From positions 1 through 19,620 of the forward strand of contig DAHWFG010000021.1 in the NCBI GenBank assembly GCA_027325115.1: 19,620 nucleotides of DNA. The letters run 5' to 3'. A model generated the notes under the pieces. It was not told where the DNA came from, ran no database searches, and worked only from the letters and a program-made list of their open reading frames with translations. Origin of the DNA: JAKBCQ01 sp021807585. Its GTDB lineage: Bacteria; Planctomycetota; Planctomycetia; Isosphaerales; Isosphaeraceae. This document shows positions 9,158 through 16,210 of this stretch, one piece after another. Position 1 is the first letter of the stretch. Every line of letters starts with the position of its first letter. The position numbers and the translations under genes are program-made.

Positions 9158-9804
9158 GGCCGAACCGTCCTTGCCTTTTATCGCCATGTGACTCGCCGTG
9201 ACCCCGCGATATTGAACGCCCAACACGCCGCTCCCTCCATCTTCCCTGACGAACGGGACACAACGGTTACCGGACGATTCAATCCGCGACTCGCGCAAAC
9301 CATCGCGGCGGACGCCCCCAAACCGAGGGAACGCCACTCTCCGGTCCAGGGTCGAAACGACGCCTCGCGGCGTCATCGCTCCCCGTTCGATCTCAATCCG
9401 AACAACCGATCGGTCGCTCGAACGAGAATCCCATACATCCAACACTATCGGTCGGGAAACCTCGGAGACTTGATCCGATTTGGCGGGCTGTAACGATTTC
9501 ATCGAGTTTGACGCCGATTCGACACAAGGCCGAACCGGCTTCGACGGATCGATTACAAAACCCGCAGTCGCCGGAGCGCGATGGATTTAATCAATTACCC
9601 GATTTCTGACCAGTTCAAAAAATCGAGAGAAGGGAGAATTTCCACCTCAAGTGGACGCCGACCGATCGCGTCTTCCCGAAATCGACCGATCGGGCCGCAT
9701 CGCCGGCGCGACGTCAAAGCGCCGTGAAGCGTGAGATTCGCGACGATTTTCACGGATTTCGCCGATCGATCGGAGGGAGACGTTGTGAAAAGAAGAACAG
9801 GAAA
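9158..9804. other. Long intergenic stretch, no gene supported
   Basis: This stretch of 647 bases lies between the start of the TolC-like gene and the end of the Mpo1-like gene, both on the minus strand. It should contain the promoter of the TolC-like gene, but I found no convincing -35/-10 pair. Open frames on either strand are short, Arg-rich and without recognisable domains. An upstream in-frame extension of the TolC-like frame (to 9502) lacks a signal peptide or family match and is most likely untranslated. A moderately AT-rich patch lies around 9545-9645. Confidence 0.5.
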
Positions 9805-10128
9805 TCATCCGCCGGACGTGGGCTTGTGTCGACGCCCTCGACCGAGTTCGCGACGTCGCTGGAAATAACGGCGGATCGCGACGATCTCGCCGACCTCGGT
9901 CCGGTCGATCGCGTGACCAACGAACTGGAGCGCGTAACCGCCGAGGAAACACGAAAGCGCGAAGAGGAAAACGGGTATCGACAACAAAACGATATAAACC
10001 GGAATCAACAACACGCCGACGATCGTCGGTGGGATTCCCACGATATGGAGAACCAAACTGACGGGATGCCGGTGCCGTTCGAGCCAGTTTTCAACGATCG
10101 GCGCCGGAGCGTGAGGAGGACAAATCAT
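9805..10128 (-). CDS. Mpo1-like (DUF962) membrane protein
   Basis: This is a 107-residue integral membrane protein of the Mpo1/YGL010w (DUF962) type. Family features are the WLERHRHPVSLVLHIVGIPP segment, two hydrophobic helices (about residues 24-40 and 45-65), and the QFVGHAIDRTEVGE motif with the conserved His in the GH pair. In yeast, Mpo1 is an Fe-dependent dioxygenase acting on 2-hydroxy fatty acids. Bacterial homologues are uncharacterised, so no reaction is claimed. The ATG at 10128 follows an AGGA site by 9 bases and places MICPPH immediately before the conserved domain; a longer frame reaching 10365 overlaps the divergent gene and is rejected. It is divergently arranged with the isocitrate dehydrogenase gene. 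Confidence 0.8.
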   Translation of the reverse strand: MICPPHAPAPIVENWLERHRHPVSLVLHIVGIPPTIVGVLLIPVYIVLLSIPVFLFALSCFLGGYALQFVGHAIDRTEVGEIVAIRRYFQRRRELGRGRRHKPTSGG

Positions 10129-10166
10129 ACATGGATATCCTAATATAACCTCGATTCTTCGTCGAC

Positions 10167-10196
10167 TTGACGCGGTCGGTTCGAGGCGATTACGAT
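10167..10196 (+). promoter_or_regulatory. Candidate promoter of the icd-lpxK operon
   Basis: TTGACG (10167-10172) and TACGAT (10191-10196) are 18 bases apart, matching the sigma-70 consensus at 5/6 and 4/6 positions. They lie in the divergent gap and would give a leader of roughly 150 bases before the dehydrogenase start. Confidence 0.35.
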
Positions 10197-10356
10197 GTTT
10201 GCCGGTCGTGATCGTCGCGCCGTGTCGAGCCTCACGCGAAACCCTCCCTGTCACGATCGTTTGATTCATAACACGCCCGAACGTCGCTCGACAAGACGGT
10301 CGGAACCGTCGCGATCGACCGTTTTCCTCTTCATGCTTTCGAGTTAGGTTAAGCAC

Positions 10357-11445
10357 ATGACGCATCAGGTTACATTGATTCCAGGCGACGGCGTCGGTCC
10401 CGAACTCGCCGAGGCGACGCGAATGTGCGTCGACGCGACCGGGGTCGCGATCGAATGGGACGTACAGGAGGCGGGGGTCGACGTGATGGAGCGGCTTGGC
10501 ACGCCCGTCCCCGACAGCGTGCTCGAATCGTGCCGCCGAACCGGCGTGGCGCTCAAGGCGCCGATCACCACCCCCGTCGGTACCGGATTCCGGAGCGTCA
10601 ACGTTTACTTGCGTCAGGCGCTTGATCTATACGCGTGCGTTCGGCCCTGTAAGCACTACGAAGGCGTGCGCACGTCGTTCGCCTCAAGCAAAGTCGATCT
10701 CGTCATCGTGCGGGAAAATACCGAAGATTTGTACATCGGCTGCGAATTCGAGCGCGGCAAGCCCGAAACCGAGGAATTGATCGCGACGATCAAACGCCTC
10801 ACGGGTAAGACGCTCCGCTCCGATTCGGGGATCTCGATCAAACCGATCTCGGTCACGGGAAGCGAGAAGATCGTCAAATACGCGTTCGATTACGCCCGCA
10901 AGCACGGCCGAAAAAAGGTCACCAGCGTGCACAAGGCGAACATCCTCAAATTCTCCGACGGCCTCTTTCTCGAGATCTCGCGCGAGGTCGCCAAGCAGTA
11001 TCCCGACATCGAATTCGAAGATCGCATTGTTGATAACATGTGCATGCAACTCGTGCAAAAGCCCGAGCTTTACGATGTGTTAGTGCTTCCCAATTTGTAC
11101 GGCGATATTTTGTCCGATCTGTGCGCCGGGCTTGTCGGCGGGTTGGGGGTCGCTCCCGGAGCGAACATCGGCGCCAAGGGGGCCGTCTTCGAGGCGACTC
11201 ACGGGTCGGCGCCCAAGTACAAGGGTCAGTGGAAGATGAACCCGACCGCGCTGATCCTCTCGGCGGTGCTCATGCTCGAATATCTCGGCGAAGTCGAAGC
11301 CGCGAACCGGCTCGAGACCGCGGTCGCCAAGGTGATTCGCGAAGGGAAAGACGTCACCTACGACCTCAAACCTCATCGCGACGACCCGACCGCGGTCGGC
11401 ACGCTCGAAATGGCCCGCGCGATCATTAAAGCAATGCAAGCGTAA
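10357..11445 (+). CDS. icd: Isocitrate dehydrogenase (short, homodimeric type)
   Basis: This enzyme oxidatively decarboxylates isocitrate to 2-oxoglutarate in the TCA cycle. The 362-residue protein is a beta-decarboxylating dehydrogenase (VTLIPGDGVGPEL at the N terminus). The substrate motif GFRSVNVYLR (residues 77-86, Ser80 and Asn82) fits isocitrate rather than isopropylmalate. ENTEDLYIG, the Lys/Asn of HKANILK and the metal-binding Asp in NLYGDILSD are also present. Length and overall pattern resemble NAD enzymes such as IDH3. However, the cofactor loop reads HGSAPKYKGQWKMNP with Lys287-Tyr288, the pair used by NADP enzymes. A Tyr335 also matches an NADP-type position. Cofactor preference is therefore uncertain. 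An AGG ribosome site lies 8 bases before the ATG. lpxK begins 3 bases after its stop codon. Confidence 0.9.
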   Translation: MTHQVTLIPGDGVGPELAEATRMCVDATGVAIEWDVQEAGVDVMERLGTPVPDSVLESCRRTGVALKAPITTPVGTGFRSVNVYLRQALDLYACVRPCKHYEGVRTSFASSKVDLVIVRENTEDLYIGCEFERGKPETEELIATIKRLTGKTLRSDSGISIKPISVTGSEKIVKYAFDYARKHGRKKVTSVHKANILKFSDGLFLEISREVAKQYPDIEFEDRIVDNMCMQLVQKPELYDVLVLPNLYGDILSDLCAGLVGGLGVAPGANIGAKGAVFEATHGSAPKYKGQWKMNPTALILSAVLMLEYLGEVEAANRLETAVAKVIREGKDVTYDLKPHRDDPTAVGTLEMARAIIKAMQA

Positions 11446-11447
11446 TT

Positions 11448-12545
11448 ATGGGTTTCAAATCGAAAGGATTCGACGAGCACGCGTTTCGCCGCTTGATCGC
11501 GGGCGAGACGCGCGGCTTGGGCTCCGCGCTCGCTCGGATGACTCTCAACGTTCCCGCCGCGGGCTATGAACTTGCGGTTCGCCTCCGCGGTCTCGCTTTC
11601 GACCGCGGCTGGAAGCGCATTCATCGAGCGCCCGTTCCCGTCGTTTCGATCGGCAATCTCACCCTTGGAGGGACGGGAAAAACCCCGTTCGTCGAGTACA
11701 CCGCGAGCAAGCTTCGCCGGCTTGGCGTTCGAGTCGCGATCCTCAGCCGAGGCTACGGCGCCGATCGAGGCGTTAACGACGAGGCGCTCGTTCTCGAACA
11801 AAACCTCGACGACGTCCCCCACTTGCAAGATAAAGACCGAGCAAAAATCGCGGCGATCGCTGTCCAAGAACTCGAATCGCAGACGCTCATCCTCGACGAC
11901 GGCTTTCAGCATCGAAGGCTCGCACGCGATCTCGACATCGTACTCCTCGACGCGCTCGATCCCTTCGGCTTAAATCGCGCGTTCCCCCGCGGAACCCTCC
12001 GTGAACCCGTATCAGGTTTAAAAAGAGCACATATTATTGTGCTTTCTAAATGCGATTTAATTGATCGGACCGAGCGCGATCGGATTTTCGCGCGGGTTGC
12101 GCGATTGATTCCCAATTTGGCCGACCGCTGGGTTGAGGCGCGACACGCACCGCTCGACGTCGGTGATTGCGATTCGGCCCGCGGGCCGCTCGAGTCGCTC
12201 CGCGGTCGTCGCGTCGTCGCGTTCTGCGGGATCGGCGCCCCTGCGAGTTTCCAGGCCACGCTCGCGAGCCTCGGCGTATCGGTCCGCGCATTTCGCTCCT
12301 TCGGAGATCACCACCCCTATTCCGCCGCCGACGTTTCCGAACTCTCCTCGTGGGCTCGCGCCGAACAAGCCGATCTGGCCTTGACCACCCAAAAGGATTT
12401 GGTGAAGCTTCGCATCCGATGTCTGGGAGACGTTCCGCTCCGCGCCGTGCGGATCGGCGTCGAAATCGTCGCCGGAGAATCGATCCTCGATCAGGCTCTT
12501 GATCGAATCGCCGCGACCCCACTAGGCGATCCATCTATCCATTAA
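11448..12545 (+). CDS. lpxK: Tetraacyldisaccharide 4'-kinase LpxK
   Basis: LpxK transfers phosphate from ATP to the 4' position of the tetraacyl disaccharide, making lipid IVA, at the cytoplasmic face of the inner membrane. The 365-residue product is of normal length. It shows the P-loop GGTGKTP (residues 74-80) within PVVSIGNLTLGGTGKTP, the LSRGYG motif (about 99-104), the DDGFQH catalytic motif (150-155) followed by RDLDIVLLDA, and the C-terminal FGDHHPYS. The gene starts two bases beyond the dehydrogenase stop, indicating one transcript, though no clear ribosome site is visible. It implies the organism makes a lipid A-like glycolipid. Bases around 12020-12060 within it are unusually AT-rich. 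Confidence 0.95.
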   Translation: MGFKSKGFDEHAFRRLIAGETRGLGSALARMTLNVPAAGYELAVRLRGLAFDRGWKRIHRAPVPVVSIGNLTLGGTGKTPFVEYTASKLRRLGVRVAILSRGYGADRGVNDEALVLEQNLDDVPHLQDKDRAKIAAIAVQELESQTLILDDGFQHRRLARDLDIVLLDALDPFGLNRAFPRGTLREPVSGLKRAHIIVLSKCDLIDRTERDRIFARVARLIPNLADRWVEARHAPLDVGDCDSARGPLESLRGRRVVAFCGIGAPASFQATLASLGVSVRAFRSFGDHHPYSAADVSELSSWARAEQADLALTTQKDLVKLRIRCLGDVPLRAVRIGVEIVAGESILDQALDRIAATPLGDPSIH

Positions 12546-12582
12546 AAAAGACATAAATACTCACTCAAAAAAAGCTTGATTT

Positions 12583-12598
12583 CCCGCGGCGGGCTTTT
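12583..12598 (+). terminator. Small hairpin between lpxK and the DHS-like gene
   Basis: CCCG (12583-12586), loop CGG and CGGG (12590-12593) are followed by CTTTT, just upstream of the AAAGGA ribosome site for the next gene. It looks like a miniature terminator or attenuator, but a 4-bp stem makes this weak, and the genes on both sides are probably co-transcribed. Confidence 0.25.
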
Positions 12599-12614
12599 GA
12601 TAAAGGATTCTCAC

Positions 12615-13598
12615 GTGAGCACAGTTGATATCCGCGGATTGGACTGGTCGAATCTCCGTTACGAGCCTCTTGACGAACGTCCGAGCAAGGTGCGGCTGAC
12701 CGATCTGGGAACGCCGGGACGACCGGGGGGTTCGTTTTCGGATTGGCTCGCGGGATTACCGCCGCAATTGGGCGCCGGGGGATTGATTCGCCTCCGCGAT
12801 TCAATCGTCGAAGCTCATCGACGCGGCGCTTTCGTGATCGCCGCCCTCGGCGGGCATGTGATCAAAACCGGATGCGCTCCATATCTGATCGATCTGATCG
12901 AACGCCGTGTCTTAACCGGCGCGGCGCTCAACGGCGCCGCGGCGATCCACGATCTGGAGCTGGCGATCTCGGGCCGAACGAGCGAGGACGTCGGTCCCAG
13001 ACTTCTGGAGGGATCCTTCGGCTTCGCGCGTGAAACTTCGGAACTGTTCGCGGCGGCGTGCGATCACGCCGCGCAATCGGGCTCGGGGCTCGGCGCCGCG
13101 CTCGGCGAGGTCGTGATCGAACATGGCGGACCGGGGCTCGATTCCAGCTTATTGGTCGCGTGTCATCGCAATCAGATTCCGATATCCGTTCATGTCGCGA
13201 TCGGCGCCGATATTGTTCATATGAATCCCGATCTCGACGGCGCCGCGCTGGGCGCCGCGACGCTCGCCGATTTCCGCTCGCTCTGTGAACTCGTCGCGGG
13301 ACTAACGCGAGGCGTGTGGCTCAATCTCGGCAGCGCCGTGATCCTTCCCGAGGTTTTCCTCAAGGCGGTTTCGATCGTTCGCAATCTCGGTAAAAGCCTC
13401 GACGGCCTGACGACCGCGAATCTCGATTTCCAGCAGCAATACCGCGGCTTCTTCAACGTATTGGAACGTCCCGGAGGCGCCGGAATCGGCCTAACAGGAC
13501 ATCATGAAATTATGATCCCGCTGCTTCACGCCGCGGTCGTCGAAGCGATCGCCGCAACCGATCCGTCGCAATTCCGATCGAACGGATCGACGCATTAA
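12615..13598 (+). CDS. Deoxyhypusine synthase-like protein
   Basis: This 327-residue protein resembles the bacterial branch of the deoxyhypusine synthase family, NAD-dependent enzymes that transfer the aminobutyl group of spermidine. Visible family segments are VIAALGGHVIKTGCAPYLIDL (about 74-94), ALNGAAAIHDLELA (104-117), TSEDV and GSFGFARET (122-141), and a C-terminal GIGLTGHHEIMIPLLHAA. Unlike true deoxyhypusine and homospermidine synthases, no lysine occurs after the LGKSLDG segment, so the lysine that carries the aminobutyl intermediate appears to be missing. Bacteria lack eIF5A, its usual target. The GTG at 12615 is chosen for its AAAGGA site (12602-12607) 7 bases upstream; a TTG at 12576 is in frame. 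It sits between lpxK and a heptosyltransferase-like gene, suggesting an envelope role. Substrate unknown. Confidence 0.8.
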   Translation: MSTVDIRGLDWSNLRYEPLDERPSKVRLTDLGTPGRPGGSFSDWLAGLPPQLGAGGLIRLRDSIVEAHRRGAFVIAALGGHVIKTGCAPYLIDLIERRVLTGAALNGAAAIHDLELAISGRTSEDVGPRLLEGSFGFARETSELFAAACDHAAQSGSGLGAALGEVVIEHGGPGLDSSLLVACHRNQIPISVHVAIGADIVHMNPDLDGAALGAATLADFRSLCELVAGLTRGVWLNLGSAVILPEVFLKAVSIVRNLGKSLDGLTTANLDFQQQYRGFFNVLERPGGAGIGLTGHHEIMIPLLHAAVVEAIAATDPSQFRSNGSTH

Positions 13599-13638
13599 AT
13601 TATCGGTGAATTTAAAGAAAATGAAAGGATCGGTCGCG

Positions 13639-14727
13639 ATGCGAATCGTCGTCTTCTGTCCAAGCGCCGTGGGAGACGCGACGATGGCGACGCCGACGTT
13701 CCGCGCCGTGCGCGACGGATTTCCCGAGGCTTCGATCGCTTGCGTCGTCAAGCCCAACACCGCGGCGGTTCTCGAAGGGGGCCCCTGGTTCAACGAAACG
13801 ATCCTTTTTCATCCCGGCTCGAAAAACAAAAACCTCCGCTCCGCGGCGGTGATTCGTTTGTTAAAATACAGACGTTTTGATATTGCTTTGCTTTTACCGA
13901 ACACGTTTCGGACCGCGGCGATCGCGCTGCTCGGCGGGGTGAAAAGACGGATCGGCTACGACCGCTACGCTCGTGGTTTGTTGTTGACCGATCGGCTCGT
14001 TCCACCGCGCGATTCCAGGCGAAAGCTTACGCCGACGCCGATCGTCCCGTATTATCTCGAAATCGCCCGCAGGCTCGGGCTCGCAGTAACATCCACACGA
14101 TTAGAATTATACACAACAGCGGATGACGAAGCCGCGGCCGACGCCGCGTTCGACTCGCTCGGAATCGAACGCAATCGTCGCGTCATCGCGATCAATACGG
14201 GAGGGGCGTTCGGACCCGCCAAAAATTGGCCGATCGAGCATTTCGCCAAACTCGCTCGGCGACTCGGCGACGAAACCGACTCGACCGTTCTCGTCGTCTG
14301 CGGGCCCGGCGAACGCGACAACGCTCGTGCGATCGTCGCACGCGCCGATCATCGTCGCGTCGTCACTTTCGCCGATCGTCCCCTCGGCATCGGCTTATCC
14401 AAGGCGTGCGTCAAACGATCGTCGCTCTTAATCACCACCGATTCGGGGCCGAGACATTTCGCGACCGCTTTCGGAGTCCCCGTCCTCACCATCTTCGGCC
14501 CCACCCACATCGCCTGGACCCGCACATATCACCCACACGCTATGCACATTTATCATCCCGTTGATTGCGGCCCGTGCCAACGCCCCGAATGCCCGCTCGG
14601 ACACCACCGCTGTATGCGCGATCTCACGCCCGATCGCGTCTTTCAGGCGGCGATCCGTATGCTTACACAAAAACAAAATCGATCACTTTCTAATGAAAAT
14701 AATAGTATATTAAATGCTAATATTTGA
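13639..14727 (+). CDS. GT9 glycosyltransferase, heptosyltransferase-like
   Basis: This is a 362-residue family 9 glycosyltransferase, the family of ADP-heptose:LPS heptosyltransferases (WaaC/WaaF), acting at the inner face of the cytoplasmic membrane on lipid A-core. The N terminus MRIVVFCPSAVGDATMATP holds the conserved Asp13. The second Rossmann domain has NTGGAFGPAKNWP and TTDSGPRHFATAFGVPVLTI (sugar-nucleotide site) and then IFGPTH. A C-terminal cysteine-rich segment (CGPCQRPECPLGHHRCM) is common in heptosyltransferase II-like proteins. The ATG at 13639 has AAAGGA (13624-13629) 9 bases upstream; earlier in-frame GTG 13606 and ATG 13621 lack such a site. The last about 20 codons are strikingly AT-rich (Asn/Ser-rich tail), and the epimerase gene starts 18 bases later. 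Donor sugar is not determined. Confidence 0.88.
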   Translation: MRIVVFCPSAVGDATMATPTFRAVRDGFPEASIACVVKPNTAAVLEGGPWFNETILFHPGSKNKNLRSAAVIRLLKYRRFDIALLLPNTFRTAAIALLGGVKRRIGYDRYARGLLLTDRLVPPRDSRRKLTPTPIVPYYLEIARRLGLAVTSTRLELYTTADDEAAADAAFDSLGIERNRRVIAINTGGAFGPAKNWPIEHFAKLARRLGDETDSTVLVVCGPGERDNARAIVARADHRRVVTFADRPLGIGLSKACVKRSSLLITTDSGPRHFATAFGVPVLTIFGPTHIAWTRTYHPHAMHIYHPVDCGPCQRPECPLGHHRCMRDLTPDRVFQAAIRMLTQKQNRSLSNENNSILNANI

Positions 14728-14745
14728 TATTATGTGGTGGATAGT

Positions 14746-15711
14746 ATGATTACATGGGTTACGACGGGAGGATCGGGATTTATCGGCGGCGCGGTTTTGT
14801 GCGAGATCGCGCGGCGCCGCGGAGCGGGAGATCGGCTGATCGCCCTCGGACGGCGCCGGCCCGCGGATCGTCCTTTCGATCATTTTGAATGCGTGGATCT
14901 CGAAAACCACTCCGACCTCGCGGCGATCGTGCGCAAGATCGCGCCGACCCACGTCGTTCACGCCGCCGGGCGAACGCGTCCCGCCGATCCGTCACTGATT
15001 TATCGATCGAATACGCTCGCGACGCTCAATCTTTTAGACGCGTGCAAAGATCTCGATCATCGCGTGCGATTCGTCGTCGCGGGTTCCGCGGCCGAGCTCG
15101 GCCCCGTTCCCGATTGCGATCTCCCCGTCGGCGAGAGTTACCCGCCCCGTCCCGTCGATCCTTACGGATTAAGCAAACATCTCGCGACCGTCGCGACACT
15201 CCTCGCCGCGCCGCCAATCGAGCCCGTCGTCGCGCGGTTGTTCAATCCGATCGGACCATGGCTTTCAATTCATCATGTGTTTGGAAAATTCGCGCACTTA
15301 CTCGCCCACGCCGAGACCGATCCCGTCGTCGTCAAACTTCGCGATCTGACGATTCGACGCGATTTTTTCGATGTTCGCGACGCCGCCGAGGCGCTCGTCG
15401 AACTGGCATTACACGGATCGAGCGGACGGATTTATCATGTGGGGTCGGGAAGCTCAAGATCGATCGGCGAGGGCCTCGATCGCCTGATCGCGTTGAGCGG
15501 TCGTAAGGTCGTGCTGGATCGCGACGACGCGGCGCCCCCTCGTGAGCATGCGGCCTCCTCATCACAGAATATGTCTTCTCAACCAGCGGTATCGAATCCG
15601 ATCGATTCGCGAGCGAACATCTCGGCGATCGTCGCCGAAACAGCGTGGCGGCCCCGAATCGACTTCGAACAGAGCCTCGAAGATTTGTGGCGCGGAATCG
15701 CTCACCCGTAA
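14746..15711 (+). CDS. NAD-dependent sugar epimerase/dehydratase (extended SDR)
   Basis: This 321-residue nucleotide-sugar modifying enzyme of the extended short-chain dehydrogenase family has the NAD-binding G8-x2-G11-x2-G14 motif (TTGGSGFIGG). The VVHAAGRTRP segment near 70-79 follows. The catalytic Ser114 (AGSAAE), Tyr140 and Lys144 (YGLSK) are present, as is the RDFFDVRDAAEAL segment typical of epimerases and GDP-mannose/RmlD-like dehydratases. The sugar cannot be read from sequence. Starts considered: GTG 14734, which would add four residues, and ATG 14746, which gives the usual MITWVTTGGSGFIG; neither has a strong ribosome site. It closes the lpxK/GT9 unit and may make the sugar nucleotide that the GT9 enzyme uses. 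A region near 15535-15600 (SSSQNMSSQ-containing) is a low-complexity insert. Confidence 0.88.
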   Translation: MITWVTTGGSGFIGGAVLCEIARRRGAGDRLIALGRRRPADRPFDHFECVDLENHSDLAAIVRKIAPTHVVHAAGRTRPADPSLIYRSNTLATLNLLDACKDLDHRVRFVVAGSAAELGPVPDCDLPVGESYPPRPVDPYGLSKHLATVATLLAAPPIEPVVARLFNPIGPWLSIHHVFGKFAHLLAHAETDPVVVKLRDLTIRRDFFDVRDAAEALVELALHGSSGRIYHVGSGSSRSIGEGLDRLIALSGRKVVLDRDDAAPPREHAASSSQNMSSQPAVSNPIDSRANISAIVAETAWRPRIDFEQSLEDLWRGIAHP

Positions 15712-15714
15712 TCC

Positions 15715-15749
15715 AACCGCCGAGCGCAAGCGATTGAATCGGTTTTTTT
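15715..15749 (+). terminator. Terminator candidate of the lpxK operon
   Basis: AACCG (15715-15719) pairs with CGGTT (15740-15744), and an inner CGAT/ATCG stem (15731-15741) can form instead. A run of seven T (15743-15749) follows immediately, the strongest U-tract in the window, just after the epimerase stop. The stem is modest, the position ideal. Confidence 0.5.
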
Positions 15750-15767
15750 CCCAAGTCGACGATGAAC

Positions 15768-15839
15768 GCACTCGCTCGCGCTTCGGGCTGGTAATACCGC
15801 AGAAATCATGCACTCGCTCGCGCTTCGGGCTGGTATTAC
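15768..15839 (+). repeat. Near-identical 30-base direct repeat pair
   Basis: Bases 15768-15797 and 15810-15839 are the same 30-mer with a single A/T difference, spaced 42 bases start to start. The core is GCTCGCGCTTCGGGCTGGTA. A related core occurs again at 16056-16081 and, inverted, at 15985-16009. The elements lie in a gene-free gap and have the look of dispersed, REP-like planctomycete intergenic repeats. Confidence 0.85.
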
Positions 15840-15939
15840 AAATTTTTTCGCATATGTCGTCTCTGTGAGGTTGAAATCGGAAATGCACAGCTCCAAAATG
15901 CTTCCGCATCGGGTTCGTAGAGTCTTCATCCGTATCTTC

Positions 15940-15963
15940 TGCGCGCCGTGCGCGCATCTTTTG
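15940..15963 (+). terminator. GC-rich hairpin with short U-run
   Basis: TGCGCG (15940-15945) and CGCGCA (15951-15956) form a 6-bp stem with loop CCGTG, followed by TCTTTTG. It is terminator-shaped on the plus strand, but no gene immediately precedes it. It may be a second, backup stop for the lpxK operon or part of the repeat region. Confidence 0.35.
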
Positions 15964-15984
15964 AGCGACAGGAAGTATATCTTA

Positions 15985-16098
15985 TACTAACCCGACGCGC
16001 AAGCGAGGGTCCGATCAAATGATCAATCGAAATTTTTAACGATATTATCAGATGCCCTTCGCTCGCGCGTCGGGTTGGTATGATTGCGGCTCAGCCGC
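15985..16098. repeat. Long inverted repeat of the CTCGCGC family
   Basis: The arm at 15985-16009 (containing ACCCGACGCGCAAGCGAGGG) is the near-perfect reverse complement of the arm at 16055-16081 (containing TTCGCTCGCGCGTCGGGTTG). The loop of about 45 bases is AT-rich. The right arm is followed by a compact hairpin, GCGGC (16086-16090), TCA, GCCGC (16094-16098). Transcribed from either strand it would fold into a long stem between two convergent transcription units, so it could act as a bidirectional terminator or a REP/MITE-like mobile repeat. Confidence 0.75.
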
Positions 16099-16210
16099 GT
16101 TAGGAAAATCGGACGCTAAAGGCTCATATGCCGACTGATCGCGCTCACAACGCGAGGAGATCGACGGGCCGAATATCGATCGCAACGGAACCGCCGAAAT
16201 AACACATTAA

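Noticed and set aside
9158..9502. An N-terminal extension of the TolC-like protein by 115 residues.
   Set aside because: It would bury the clear lipoprotein signal peptide and lipobox in the middle of the protein; the ATG at 9157 has a ribosome site.
15768..15839. CRISPR array.
   Set aside because: Only two 30-base direct copies with a 12-base gap and further diverged and inverted copies nearby; spacer size and copy number do not fit, and no cas genes are present.
15562..15957. Open frames crossing the repeat region on the minus strand.
   Set aside because: They translate the direct repeats into repeated SPKRERV or PARSASEC peptides, a by-product of the repeats, and have no family features.
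16070..16100. Sigma-54 (-24/-12) promoter near TTGGTATGATTGCGG.
   Set aside because: The GG and GC elements are 7 bases apart rather than the required 10, and the sequence belongs to the intergenic repeat.
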